Positions 30,782-39,966 of a DNA stretch of 58,538 nt are shown here, one piece after another (the first letter of the stretch is position 1; each line of letters starts with the position of its first letter). Under the pieces are notes generated by a model. It saw nothing but the letters and a program-made list of their open reading frames with translations. It had not been told where the DNA came from and searched no databases. Origin of the DNA: a virus; IMG/VR virus record IMGVR_UViG_3300038463_000101, positions 1-58,538 of that record; one strand, written 5' to 3'. Position numbers and translations under genes: made by a program.

Positions 30782-31530
30782 GGTACATTCTTGCGACGGC
30801 GCTTTTGCTTATCCTCGGCGGAGTGTGGGTTGCAGGGCAGCGGGTGGCTCCCCCTAACCGTGGCGGGGCCAGCTTCAGCCTGACCACATCCGGCACGTCC
30901 GGGGCATCAACGTATGTGGGCGGAGTGCTCAACATCCCGGTTTATGCAGGCACCACGTACACCGGCACGCCGCCCATTGTCATCTCCGGTAGCGCCATCA
31001 GCGTGAGCAACGCCACCAGTTCCACCGTTGGCGTCATCAAACCAGACAACTCGACGTGCTCCGTCTCCGCTGGCGTCCTGACGTGCGTGGGAAGTTCCGG
31101 GTTGTCGGTCGGACCTTCCGGCGCCTTGAGCATCGTGGCTGGCGTAATCGACGGCGTAAGCTCCGTTATCGCGTATCTGGCGAACGCAAATCCGTGGACG
31201 GGCAAGAATACGTTCCAGCAGGGGATTTTCACGTATGGGGCGCCAACTGGGCTGACTGGTTTCGGCACTTCACCATCAATCAGTTCGGCAAGCGGCCCCG
31301 GCGGTGGAAGGATCACGGTGGGAACCGGCAATACTGCGACGACGGGCTCCGTTACGTGGGCCATCTCGCCATCGGTCGCTCCTGCTTGCACAGCCAATGA
31401 TGAAACCACGATCTTGCTAGTCCAGGCGGCTGCGACAACGAGCGGGTTAACCCTCACATCGGCCTCGCACTGGACGGCTGGCGACACCCTAACCTACACA
31501 TGCACCGGACTGTCCACAACACTGCCATGA
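30778..31530 (+). CDS. Signal-peptide-bearing fibre-like protein, 250 aa
   Basis: GTG start overlapping the preceding stop. N-terminus RYILATALLLILGGVWVAGQ is a signal peptide ending before RVAPP. The rest is Ser/Thr/Gly-rich beta repeats (SFSLTTSGTSGASTYVGGVL, ISGSAISVSNATSSTVG) as in tail-fibre shafts. It overlaps the next spike by ATGA. Possible tail fibre segment or cell-surface adhesin-like protein. Confidence 0.65.
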   Translation: MRYILATALLLILGGVWVAGQRVAPPNRGGASFSLTTSGTSGASTYVGGVLNIPVYAGTTYTGTPPIVISGSAISVSNATSSTVGVIKPDNSTCSVSAGVLTCVGSSGLSVGPSGALSIVAGVIDGVSSVIAYLANANPWTGKNTFQQGIFTYGAPTGLTGFGTSPSISSASGPGGGRITVGTGNTATTGSVTWAISPSVAPACTANDETTILLVQAAATTSGLTLTSASHWTAGDTLTYTCTGLSTTLP

Positions 31531-34100
31531 GATTCCTGATTATCCTCGCCTTTCTTTCCTTGCCCGCATTCGGCCAGATAATAAACCCCATCGGCAAAGG
31601 CGGCTGCTTGACCGGCAGCGTCACCGCCGGTAACATCCTCACTGCCTCCGGCTCCGGCGGGTGCGCGGATGGAGGGGTGAATGTTGCGGCGATTGTGCTC
31701 GCGGCGGGAAACAACACCCTCTCCGGCGCGAACAGCGTCACCGGATCGATTGGGCCGAGCGGGAGCGGTACGGTACAAGCTAACCAAATCAACGCTAATG
31801 GCTCTACGTCACGCAATTTCACCACGATTAACGGAAAAGCGACTTTGACAGACTTCCCAAGCGTCAAAGATTACGGCGCAGTGGCGGATCGAGTGGACTT
31901 GGCTGATGCGGGAATGACGGCTAGCAGCGCATTGCTGAGTACGGCCCACACGTTTACACAAGCCGATGTTGGCAAGGTCATCATAGTTGGCGGGGCCGGG
32001 GCGGTTGGATACCCAAACAATCTCATAACCACCATCGCGTCCGTCAACGGTGGGAGTGGAACAGGAGCGGCTACACTGGCGTCAGTTGCGGCCAATACGG
32101 TGAGCGGCGCGGTCGCTAACTTCGGCACAGAAAACGTCACTGCTTTCGCGAGCGCCGTAGCTGCTGCTAATGGGTCAGGCTTATATATCCCCGGGGGGAA
32201 TTACCTGTTAAGCAACGTCGCATCCTCGGCAATATTCCTGGGGTTTCCGTCCAGTTGGTCGGGCACGGTCCAATTTGGGACCGGAGCAAATCTAATGTGT
32301 GAAAGTATCTCCGCTTTCCCATGCTTCAATATTCAGTCCTCTTCTAATATCACGGTAGTAAATCCAACCATCTCTTTTGCCGGGACTGTCGGTGGCCCCA
32401 AAACCTCTGGTTACAACTCAGTCGGATTCCAGGTCGGCTCAGCAACCAATGTGGTTGTGAATAACCCGACGATCAGCAATGGCGGAAGCGCGTGTTTCTC
32501 GGAAGTGAACAATATTAATTTACAGGTGTCCAACCTAACGATAAATCGCTGCAATTCGAACGGCTTCTACTCGTCCAATTCGCAGGACACCATACTCGTC
32601 GGAGAGAACGCGCAGGGCTGCGGCGACTACTGCTTGGAAATTGACAACAAGTCTGGGGCGGGGACGACCAATACCGGTTTTACCGCGACTGGAATCCACG
32701 CCAATAAATCCTTTGGCGGATTACTTATAGACTCAAAGCAAAAGGCTTCCATCTCTGACATCGAGATAACCAACACATGCGACGGAGGTATTAAGGTTTT
32801 ATCCTCATTTGAAAACCCACTCGGCATAAACATTGGTAAATTCCATGTGGACGGGGCGGGGCAGTATTGGATTTCGGATTGGAATGTAGCGGGCGGCTGC
32901 GCGTCAACCGGACATGGGGCGGGAATAGGAATGACTGGCGCGACCTCGGCCCATCCGACAAGCGGCGATTTGGTGCTGGCTGGTGGCTACGTTAATAACA
33001 CAAACGGCAGTGTGTTTGGTGTTAATAACTGGTACTCCGCTACAGTGGCCGATGTTTCGTTTGACACCGGGATTGGCCCGATCATCTTGACCGGAAACAC
33101 TAATTTATTTCTGAATACGTTGAGTATGCGAACGATGAACTACGGCATCGTTTCGGACAACAACACCAACATTCAAGGCTCCCTCTTAACTCTTAAAAAT
33201 ATGTGCACATCTACCACGAATTGCGCCAGCGGCGGGTATGCTCTCGATCTTGGAAAGGTGACTGGAAACAATAAATTCAACCTATACGGGATTACGGTGG
33301 ATGACAGCCAGGGAACTCCGACAGGTTACAAGGTTCGCACCCAAAACACAGTCAGCACTTCGACGATAAATAATATACAAGGACTGATTACAAGTGGCAC
33401 ACTCAGTACCACATTGGACGCTAACACTGTGCTTGACGCTCTCTCTCTTGGGCAAGCCGCCCCGTCTAGTTCGACCCCCACCCTCGACCAGATCCTTAGT
33501 CCAGTTGCTAGCCATTCGGTGAGTCTTACCAGTTTTCCTTGGACACTCGGAGCTACTTTGTTTAACACGAGTGGCCAACTTGTCAACACCACGACAAGTG
33601 GAGGATGCACGACCCCGGCGTACTCTTGGAGTGGCGCGACGAATAGCGGCATAGGCTTCTCTAGTGGATTGACTCGTTTTTGCTCAAGTGGTAATAACGG
33701 GTTCTCTGTGGCGGCGACAGGTGCGCTGTTCGCGAATACCAATGGACTAGTAGATCAAAATGGGAATATGGCCTTGGCGATCTTTGCAGTATCCTCTGCG
33801 GTCAACCACTTTGAGGTTTTAGATCAAGCGACAGGAGCCGCTCCCGAATTGGCGGCGGTGGGAAGTGATACCAATATCAACATAAATCTAACACCCAAAG
33901 GCAACGGCAACGCTTATATCACAACAGGTATGATTCTCAACTACAGCAACGCCTCCCAGCCAACGTGCTCGGCTACGGCTGGGCCAGGAAGTACCTCTAC
34001 CGAGGGTTTGCAGTGGTACACCAAAGGGTCTGGAGTGGCAAACGGCGTTTACCAAATTTGTCAAAACCAGAGCGGCACTTATACATGGGTGACTCACTAG
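31527..34100 (+). CDS. Tail spike with pectate-lyase-like beta-helix, 857 aa
   Basis: ATG 31527 overlaps the previous stop (the earlier start at 31500 was rejected). Signal peptide RFLIILAFLSLPAFGQIINP at the N-terminus, Gly-rich stalk, then FPSVKDYGAVADRVDLADAG, the usual entry to pectate-lyase-like right-handed beta-helix spikes. Long repeats follow (NPTISNGGSACFSEVNNINL). Likely binds and cuts a host polysaccharide. The C-terminus resembles a trimerisation end (NGNAYITTGMILNYSNASQP). Confidence 0.75.
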   Translation: MRFLIILAFLSLPAFGQIINPIGKGGCLTGSVTAGNILTASGSGGCADGGVNVAAIVLAAGNNTLSGANSVTGSIGPSGSGTVQANQINANGSTSRNFTTINGKATLTDFPSVKDYGAVADRVDLADAGMTASSALLSTAHTFTQADVGKVIIVGGAGAVGYPNNLITTIASVNGGSGTGAATLASVAANTVSGAVANFGTENVTAFASAVAAANGSGLYIPGGNYLLSNVASSAIFLGFPSSWSGTVQFGTGANLMCESISAFPCFNIQSSSNITVVNPTISFAGTVGGPKTSGYNSVGFQVGSATNVVVNNPTISNGGSACFSEVNNINLQVSNLTINRCNSNGFYSSNSQDTILVGENAQGCGDYCLEIDNKSGAGTTNTGFTATGIHANKSFGGLLIDSKQKASISDIEITNTCDGGIKVLSSFENPLGINIGKFHVDGAGQYWISDWNVAGGCASTGHGAGIGMTGATSAHPTSGDLVLAGGYVNNTNGSVFGVNNWYSATVADVSFDTGIGPIILTGNTNLFLNTLSMRTMNYGIVSDNNTNIQGSLLTLKNMCTSTTNCASGGYALDLGKVTGNNKFNLYGITVDDSQGTPTGYKVRTQNTVSTSTINNIQGLITSGTLSTTLDANTVLDALSLGQAAPSSSTPTLDQILSPVASHSVSLTSFPWTLGATLFNTSGQLVNTTTSGGCTTPAYSWSGATNSGIGFSSGLTRFCSSGNNGFSVAATGALFANTNGLVDQNGNMALAIFAVSSAVNHFEVLDQATGAAPELAAVGSDTNININLTPKGNGNAYITTGMILNYSNASQPTCSATAGPGSTSTEGLQWYTKGSGVANGVYQICQNQSGTYTWVTH

Positions 34101-34102
34101 CT

Positions 34103-37100
34103 ATGCGCTTCTTCATCCTCGCCCTCGCCGCGTCCTGCTACGGGCAGACGTGCACGCCGATCAACGTATCGGCCCAGATCCACCAAGGATCAACTTTTCA
34201 ACCGGCCATTGTAAACGGAATTGACAACGTTGGTTATTCCTCTGTGCGCTTTCAGTGGACCTCGGACGCATTAACGAATCCGGTTTACTATCAGCGGATC
34301 GTCTATACTACCGCCGCTCAGTACGCCATCAATGGCAACGTGATCGTAACCGGAACGCCAGGAACAAATTACTGGATCTGGCAGTTCGGCGGCTCGACAG
34401 TCACCGCAAACAACACCATCCAGGGCGCGAACGTCTCTAACCTAGCGGCCAGCACTCACTACTACATCGCTGGCCAATCGAGCGCAAATAACTCGACATG
34501 GTGTCCCGAAGTTGACGAGAACTTCACAACCACGGCGTTTACCGGAGCAGTGCATCCGACCGCGCCAGCAACTTTTACCATCACGCGGCCAACTGTCACG
34601 CATACCGATTACACGCTTGGAACGGCCCCATGCACTGACTTGCAGACGTGCTTGAATTTGGTAGTCCCAGGCGACGGCATCGGCATCCCTCCCGGTTCAC
34701 CGGCAGTACTCACTACCGCCGCAATTCCAGCTAGAACGGCTGGCTATGCGGTGAGCCTCGCGAGTAGCATCTTCACTTCGGCGCACACGTTCACTAACAA
34801 CCAACAAATCACGATGGCGGCAAATATCAACAACTCCAACTATCCGCCTGCGCCACTGTTAACAGCCACGGTTTATAGCGTGCTGTGCAATCCAGTCGCA
34901 TCGACTTGCACCACATTCAATGTGAGCTTGGACGGCACTAATCCCGTCACAGTCACCGGCAGCGACAGCGGGGACGTTTATGCGATTCCCTATCCGATTT
35001 CTCAGGATTATGTGGTGATTCACTCTACGGCTTCAGCGTCTAACCTTCCGCCTCCCGGAGTTCGACTCGACCCAGTGGCATACGGCCCATACCTCGGAAA
35101 GATTCAACTGAGCGCGCCCTATAGTCCGGGCGGCAATTTGATGAACTTATCACGGATTTCGGCTTACTATTATTTTGAAAACATTGTGTTCCAGACTTTG
35201 CCGAATGCGCCGAGTGGCGAGAGTGACCCATTTCCGTACAACCAACTCGTGACGACCGGCTCGCAGACAGATCATATCGTCTTCGATCAGTGCTGGTTTC
35301 ATCCTGCCCCTCCACCGGATCGCATGGTAGCGATGATGTATCTGGAGGGGACAAATCTCGCAGTCATCAACTCCTATGCCGACAATGCCGTTCTGTGGGC
35401 AGCAGTGCGAACACCAAGCACTGCGACTACTTCCACGAGTTCGACGCTTACGATACCGGCGCACACCTACAGCTTCCCGGTATCGGGCAACACCTATTCG
35501 GCCTGCACCTTGGCATCTCCTGCGACTCTGACGTTTACGGGAAGTTCGACGCCCGTTTATGTGTATTGGACCTTTCCGGCCTGCGTACTCACGGCGAATA
35601 TCCAGACCGGATCTAGCGCTACGGGCAGCGCCTTTAGTATTGTAACTACCGCTTCCCCAGCCTTCCCACTCTCGGCTTCCGCCGCGCCCGATGGAATCCA
35701 CGATAAGATATCTCTCGAAATCGCTTATGGGACGGGCGGCGGCGGGTCAGTAAGTGTTGCCGATGCTAGCCAACTTGGACTCGGTACTGGTTGTTGCGTA
35801 AACCCGAATCGATTCTCTACCGAGTGGAACGCTGGATACCAGCTTGGTCTAAACTCTCCCGGCCCAACGATCATCACAAACAATCGATTAGGTGGGCAGG
35901 AAATTGTGGTGTTCAAGGACGAGTGGCTGAATAATACAATCCTAAGCAACACCAACAATCTTACGTTGCAGCGGAACACGATTGTGCAGGAGCCATACCT
36001 GCAACCGTATCAAGCGAACTATAGCGGATCTGCATGGGTAGGCCGCAACATGGTCGAGTTTAAGTTTGGCCGATACACCCTAGTAGATGGAAACATCGTA
36101 GGTCCGGGGAACGGTGGCGTTGCACCTGGAGATTGCATACTGTTTGAGAATTTCTTTGCGAATCAGAATGCCGGTGCGCCATCTACCGTCAACATACAGG
36201 ACGGCAGCGACACCGAAGTTTCCAACAATACTTGCATCAATACGCCTGGAGATTTTGAAGTTTCCGGTGATAGTTCGCTGGTAGCCATCAACCCAACCAA
36301 TACGAGAAGGCGAACTTGGGTGCATAACAACCTATTCAATCAAACTAACGGATACTCTTTCGCTCCCGATCCAACGGCGCGGAATCCCGATGGACGTGGA
36401 GCCTTCATATCTCTGGTCGAATCCACTATCTTCGATCACAACACGTATTACGAGACGGGTGGGGCCAGCGCTACGGGCGGTCCATCGTGGCAGTTTCACT
36501 TGAGCGGTGGCAATCTGATTGCCAACAATATCTTTAACTACAATGCCGACCAAGCCTATACGCCATTTTTAATCTATGGCAATTCGGAGAGCAGTACGAT
36601 GGACCCAGCGAACAACACGCTCGGCTCCGCTCTCTTGGCGTACCTGAACGAAACCACCTGGGCTAACAACGTATCGCTTTGCCAGTGGAGCAACAGCAAC
36701 CCTGCAAGCTATGCCGAAATCTCAAGCGCAACTTGCGTCACGGATGCCAGTGCGTATCCTGGTACGGTGTTTTGGCCGACAGGATCGACGCTGGCGAACC
36801 GAGTAGCCGCGATTCATTGGTACGTTCCTGGAACCGACTTCCATCTTAACTACCAGTCTCCATACATCAGCGGAGGGTCTAATCGGGGAAGTGATGGCAA
36901 AGATATCGGCGTAGACTATAACGCCCTCAATGCCGCACAAGGAGCAGTTCAAAATGTTCACATGGCCGGATCAACCCTAGTGTGGTTTGCGGCCCCTAAC
37001 GACTCGGCTGGGTGTAGCGTCGATTACGCAACCACCAACGGGTTCATCACCGGCTCGGCGGCAAGGTCTACCGCAACGACGGTCAGCGCGACTGTGGGGG

Positions 37101-37198
37101 CGCTCGGCGCTTACGGCTCGGTCCAGACGGCGACGCTATCAGGGCATGGGTATTATCGCATTAACTGCCAAGTGATGCAGCCTACGGGGACGTTTTGA
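34103..37198 (+). CDS. Large tail spike or adhesin-like protein, 1031 aa
   Basis: ATG 34103 gives a signal peptide RFFILALAASCYGQTCTP (a start at 33965 would overlap the previous gene). Residues ~20-170 look like fibronectin type III repeats (GYSSVRFQWTSDALTNPVYY). The remainder is a beta-helix with many Asn and Gly turns and NNLFNQTNGYSFAPDPTARN. Probably a second receptor-binding protein. The C-terminal part (TVSATVGALGAYGSVQTATL) is again fibre-like. Confidence 0.7.
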   Translation: MRFFILALAASCYGQTCTPINVSAQIHQGSTFQPAIVNGIDNVGYSSVRFQWTSDALTNPVYYQRIVYTTAAQYAINGNVIVTGTPGTNYWIWQFGGSTVTANNTIQGANVSNLAASTHYYIAGQSSANNSTWCPEVDENFTTTAFTGAVHPTAPATFTITRPTVTHTDYTLGTAPCTDLQTCLNLVVPGDGIGIPPGSPAVLTTAAIPARTAGYAVSLASSIFTSAHTFTNNQQITMAANINNSNYPPAPLLTATVYSVLCNPVASTCTTFNVSLDGTNPVTVTGSDSGDVYAIPYPISQDYVVIHSTASASNLPPPGVRLDPVAYGPYLGKIQLSAPYSPGGNLMNLSRISAYYYFENIVFQTLPNAPSGESDPFPYNQLVTTGSQTDHIVFDQCWFHPAPPPDRMVAMMYLEGTNLAVINSYADNAVLWAAVRTPSTATTSTSSTLTIPAHTYSFPVSGNTYSACTLASPATLTFTGSSTPVYVYWTFPACVLTANIQTGSSATGSAFSIVTTASPAFPLSASAAPDGIHDKISLEIAYGTGGGGSVSVADASQLGLGTGCCVNPNRFSTEWNAGYQLGLNSPGPTIITNNRLGGQEIVVFKDEWLNNTILSNTNNLTLQRNTIVQEPYLQPYQANYSGSAWVGRNMVEFKFGRYTLVDGNIVGPGNGGVAPGDCILFENFFANQNAGAPSTVNIQDGSDTEVSNNTCINTPGDFEVSGDSSLVAINPTNTRRRTWVHNNLFNQTNGYSFAPDPTARNPDGRGAFISLVESTIFDHNTYYETGGASATGGPSWQFHLSGGNLIANNIFNYNADQAYTPFLIYGNSESSTMDPANNTLGSALLAYLNETTWANNVSLCQWSNSNPASYAEISSATCVTDASAYPGTVFWPTGSTLANRVAAIHWYVPGTDFHLNYQSPYISGGSNRGSDGKDIGVDYNALNAAQGAVQNVHMAGSTLVWFAAPNDSAGCSVDYATTNGFITGSAARSTATTVSATVGALGAYGSVQTATLSGHGYYRINCQVMQPTGTF

Positions 37199-37362
37199 TG
37201 GCCTGGTCAAATGGTGAGCGGCTGATAGTACGCCAGTCAAAACTCCGCGAGAAGTGCAAGAGCGGCGACGTTTCCACGAGAAACAATCGAAGCCGATCAC
37301 TTCAGCGATGGAATGCCGCCGTTCCGAAAGCGGCGAAGCAAGTGCATACCGCATTAAACTAG
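37198..37362 (+). CDS. Small basic protein, 54 aa
   Basis: TGATG overlap with the previous stop. Very basic: RLIVRQSKLREKCKSGDVST then RNNRSRSLQRWNAAVPKAAK. Likely a nucleic-acid-binding or minor virion protein; no family. Confidence 0.55.
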   Translation: MAWSNGERLIVRQSKLREKCKSGDVSTRNNRSRSLQRWNAAVPKAAKQVHTALN

Positions 37363-37365
37363 AAA

Positions 37366-38745
37366 GTGTCCTACAACTACGCCAACCTTTCCGACACGCT
37401 TTCGACGCTTTCCGCGCGGCTGTACGATGACGGGGTGGCGGGCCAGCCGGCCTTCCAGCAGTGGAATCGAACGGAGCTCACCGGCTACGTGCAAGAAAGC
37501 CTGCGGACATGGAATGCGCTTTCCGGTTTCTGGCGCACCGCTTTCAATTTCAACCTCACGCAATTCCAGACTTTCTACGACCTTCACTCGCAAAACGGGA
37601 GCCCTTGGCCGTACACGGTCACGCAAGAGCAACTGATAGCGCAAATCGAGAACCACCTGCTCGAACCGCCTACCACGTCGTACCCGTTGACATGGGCCGG
37701 AAGTAACCAGTTTGCGCTCCAGGACATCCTTTCAGCCCTGCAACGGCGGCAGGATGAAACTCTGGGGACGACGGCTTTCAGCTTGAACACGAGCAATACG
37801 ACCGCGCCGCTCAACACCGGGCCTGTTGCGCTCAACAGCAACGTGATCGACATTCGCCGCGTGGCGTGGCTTCCCGGAAACAACAACTACGCCGTCAAGA
37901 TTCTCCGGCAGGCCGACCTGTTCGCCCAACGCGCTTTCAATCCCGGCTACGTGAGCGCGAACAGCCAGCCGCCGCGCACCTGGTTTCAGAGCACGGACCC
38001 GCCGATAAGCTTTTCGGTGGATTTCACCCCGCCGGTGGCAGGGAATTACAACCTGTTGACCGTAAATGCTGGCAATAACTGGACAGCCAACAATGCCTCG
38101 AATCTGCAAATTCCCGACGATTGGGCATGGGTGCTGAAGTGGGGGGCGCTGTACGACCTCCTGAGTCGGGAAAGTAGCGCCAAAGACGCCCTACGCGCGG
38201 AGTATTGCCTTCGCCGCTACAAAGAGGGGTTAGCCATGCTAACCGTGGCCCCGACCGTCCTGGCGCTGTTTCTGAATGGTTCCCCGATGGCCGTAGACCC
38301 GCTGGCGGCCGGTGACGCCTTCAACCCGTCATGGCAGCAAGCGGGTAACCTGGCTCCCACCGCGGCGTACCTCGCGGCTAACGTGCTGGCGTTTGGCGTG
38401 CGCCGGGGCCAAAATGCGGCATGGTCCGGGAACTATACGGCCACAGTGAACATGGTGCAGAACGCGCCGGTTCCCGCAAACAACAACGATTACATCCAAG
38501 TGGCCAAGGACGATTACGACACGGTGATAGACTACGCGCAACATTTGGCGATGTTCAAACTCGGCGGCGCAGAGTTCGGAGCCACGGTGAGCTTGTACCA
38601 AAAGTTCCAGCGCAAGGCCGCGCAGTATAACGGCAAGCTGGCCGAGATGGGCTTCTTCGAGTGGGACATGCAGGATTTAGGGACGAACGAGGAGGCGGTA
38701 AATGCGAGGTATGCGCCGGGAAGCGGTCCCGCAGCGAAGGATTAG
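37366..38745 (+). CDS. Structural protein near tail module, 459 aa
   Basis: GTG 37366, five bases after TAAACT. Beta- and Asn-rich (TTAFSLNTSNTTAPLNTGPV), with helical parts (AVKILRQADLFAQRAFNPGY and KDALRAEYCLRRYKEGLAML). The C-terminal YQKFQRKAAQYNGKLAEMG suggests assembly contacts. Probably a tail or collar component; ends convergently with DUF1643, overlapping by four bases. Confidence 0.6.
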   Translation: MSYNYANLSDTLSTLSARLYDDGVAGQPAFQQWNRTELTGYVQESLRTWNALSGFWRTAFNFNLTQFQTFYDLHSQNGSPWPYTVTQEQLIAQIENHLLEPPTTSYPLTWAGSNQFALQDILSALQRRQDETLGTTAFSLNTSNTTAPLNTGPVALNSNVIDIRRVAWLPGNNNYAVKILRQADLFAQRAFNPGYVSANSQPPRTWFQSTDPPISFSVDFTPPVAGNYNLLTVNAGNNWTANNASNLQIPDDWAWVLKWGALYDLLSRESSAKDALRAEYCLRRYKEGLAMLTVAPTVLALFLNGSPMAVDPLAAGDAFNPSWQQAGNLAPTAAYLAANVLAFGVRRGQNAAWSGNYTATVNMVQNAPVPANNNDYIQVAKDDYDTVIDYAQHLAMFKLGGAEFGATVSLYQKFQRKAAQYNGKLAEMGFFEWDMQDLGTNEEAVNARYAPGSGPAAKD

Positions 38746-39209
38746 GACGCAGCGTCCATCCGGCAATAAGGAACTGGGGCGTTCGTATAGCCTACCCGCC
38801 CAGGGTGAACCGGCATACCAAGCTTGGTGACACCTATACAAGCGACATGGTTAACATTTCGGAGCACTTCGAGCACTTCCTGGCCGCGTCGATAAATTCC
38901 TCCATGATTTCCCCATGCCGCGCAAATCATACTAGCTCTTCGTGCGGTAGTTAAGATGGAAGCGTCATTGTCTGGGCCTATCGCCGATGCTGGCGAAACC
39001 CGGAGTAATTCGGTTGGATCGGTCGCACGCATTGCGAACAAGTTGGTGACTTCCATCGAGGAGAAGCTCCACCGCTTAGAAAAGCCGATGCACTTGCGAA
39101 TTGTTGGGTCATCGAAGAAATCGTCTGCCGTACTTGGATTCAGCATGATCCAGTTAACCATGCCGCCAGCGCCTAGCCACTCACGCTTTAATGTGTAGCG
39201 ATAAACCAT
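38742..39209 (-). CDS. DUF1643 domain protein
   Basis: 155 aa. RYTLKREWLGAGGMVNWIML, then NPSTADDFFDDPTIRKCIGF, VTNLFAMRATDPTELL and AAWGNHGG are the family signature; the end has CIGVTKLGMPVHPGRVGYTN. The family is common in phages and mobile elements, with no established activity. It is a lone minus-strand gene among plus genes, sharing a 12-nt divergent start region with 39222. Confidence 0.88.
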   Translation of the reverse strand: MVYRYTLKREWLGAGGMVNWIMLNPSTADDFFDDPTIRKCIGFSKRWSFSSMEVTNLFAMRATDPTELLRVSPASAIGPDNDASILTTARRASMICAAWGNHGGIYRRGQEVLEVLRNVNHVACIGVTKLGMPVHPGRVGYTNAPVPYCRMDAAS

Positions 39210-39221
39210 AAAATAAACTCA

Positions 39222-39494
39222 ATGCACCGCCTCGAAGACCTGCCCGACTGGGCGCTCACCCCCGCGCAACTCAACCAGCGCTACAAACGGATGCCGGTGC
39301 ATGACCCGTTTGGCACGCATCCCGGCGAGGCGGAAATCCTTACCGAGATACTAACCCTTCACCGCCAGCAAGTCCCCGCATGGATGATCGCGCATCGGCT
39401 GAACGAGCGCAAGGTGCGGGCGCGGGGTAAGCGGTGGTATGAGACGAGCGTGAGACGCATCATTGAACGCGTCGATACTCCCCCCTGCCAGTAA
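39222..39494 (+). CDS. Free-standing recombinase-type DNA-binding domain, 90 aa
   Basis: ATG seven bases after TAAAAT, no ribosome site. The region GEAEILTEILTLHRQQVPAW, MIAHRLNERKVRARGKRWYE and TSVRRIIERV matches the C-terminal domain of the serine recombinase at 4710. The shared pattern is (Y/F)G.(x)GEAE...I..L, then IA..LN..KV..R.GK.WY..SV. It lacks the catalytic domain. It could regulate or compete with the recombinase; inference. Confidence 0.7.
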   Translation: MHRLEDLPDWALTPAQLNQRYKRMPVHDPFGTHPGEAEILTEILTLHRQQVPAWMIAHRLNERKVRARGKRWYETSVRRIIERVDTPPCQ

Positions 39495-39692
39495 ACTCGA
39501 TAAATCCCATATCGCGCAAGTGCTGCAATGTGCGGCGCAGGCCGGCGGCGATCTGGCCAGCCCGTTCTCCGTGCCACCCAACGGGCAGGGGTCCAGCGTG
39601 AAGCTAAACTCAGCGTTAAGTTGGTCGTAGAGTGCCGTGGGCGTCGGCCACTCGACGGACTGGCGGGAAAAGACTACGCGATCAATGGGCAT
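39460..39692 (-). pseudogene. Broken Dam-like methyltransferase / winged-helix remnant
   Basis: In one frame the 5' part reads VFSRQSVEWPTPTALYDQLN then AEFSFTLDPCPLGGTENG, as at the start of phage N6-adenine methyltransferases. The same strand in another frame gives GQIAAGLRRTLQHLRDMGF, then IEFTGRGEYRRVQ and a stop at 39460, resembling the winged-helix end of Dam or MboI-type enzymes. The two halves meet at GGCACGGAGAACGGGCTGG. A small deletion or frameshift best explains it; catalytic motifs are missing. Confidence 0.55.
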
Positions 39693-39966
39693 TCGACCGC
39701 TTCTCCATCTCGGCCCATACTTGTCTGCCCTTGTCGCTCAGTACTGAACTGCCGATGTTGGAGCCGTGATCAATTAGCTGAAGCGAATCAAACCAATGCG
39801 CCATCAGTTCGTGATAGCTATCCGCGAATATCTCCGCATGAGCACAACGCTTGGCAATGGCCGAAAACAATGTTGCTGTTTCGACGCCGATAACGTCGGC
39901 ATTGCCGCAACCACAACCGCCAAGAACGTCAAACCAAAGATAGTAGGCCGCGCTGCACTCTTCCAT
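39682..39966 (-). CDS. Conserved-looking phage hypothetical, 94 aa
   Basis: ATG 39966 overlaps the stop of the next upstream gene (TAATG). EECSAAYYLWFDVLGGCGCG is followed by a helical rest (EIFADSYHELMAHWFDSLQL). The CGCGN motif is often seen in small phage proteins of unknown role. Possibly metal-binding. Confidence 0.6.
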   Translation of the reverse strand: MEECSAAYYLWFDVLGGCGCGNADVIGVETATLFSAIAKRCAHAEIFADSYHELMAHWFDSLQLIDHGSNIGSSVLSDKGRQVWAEMEKRSNAH

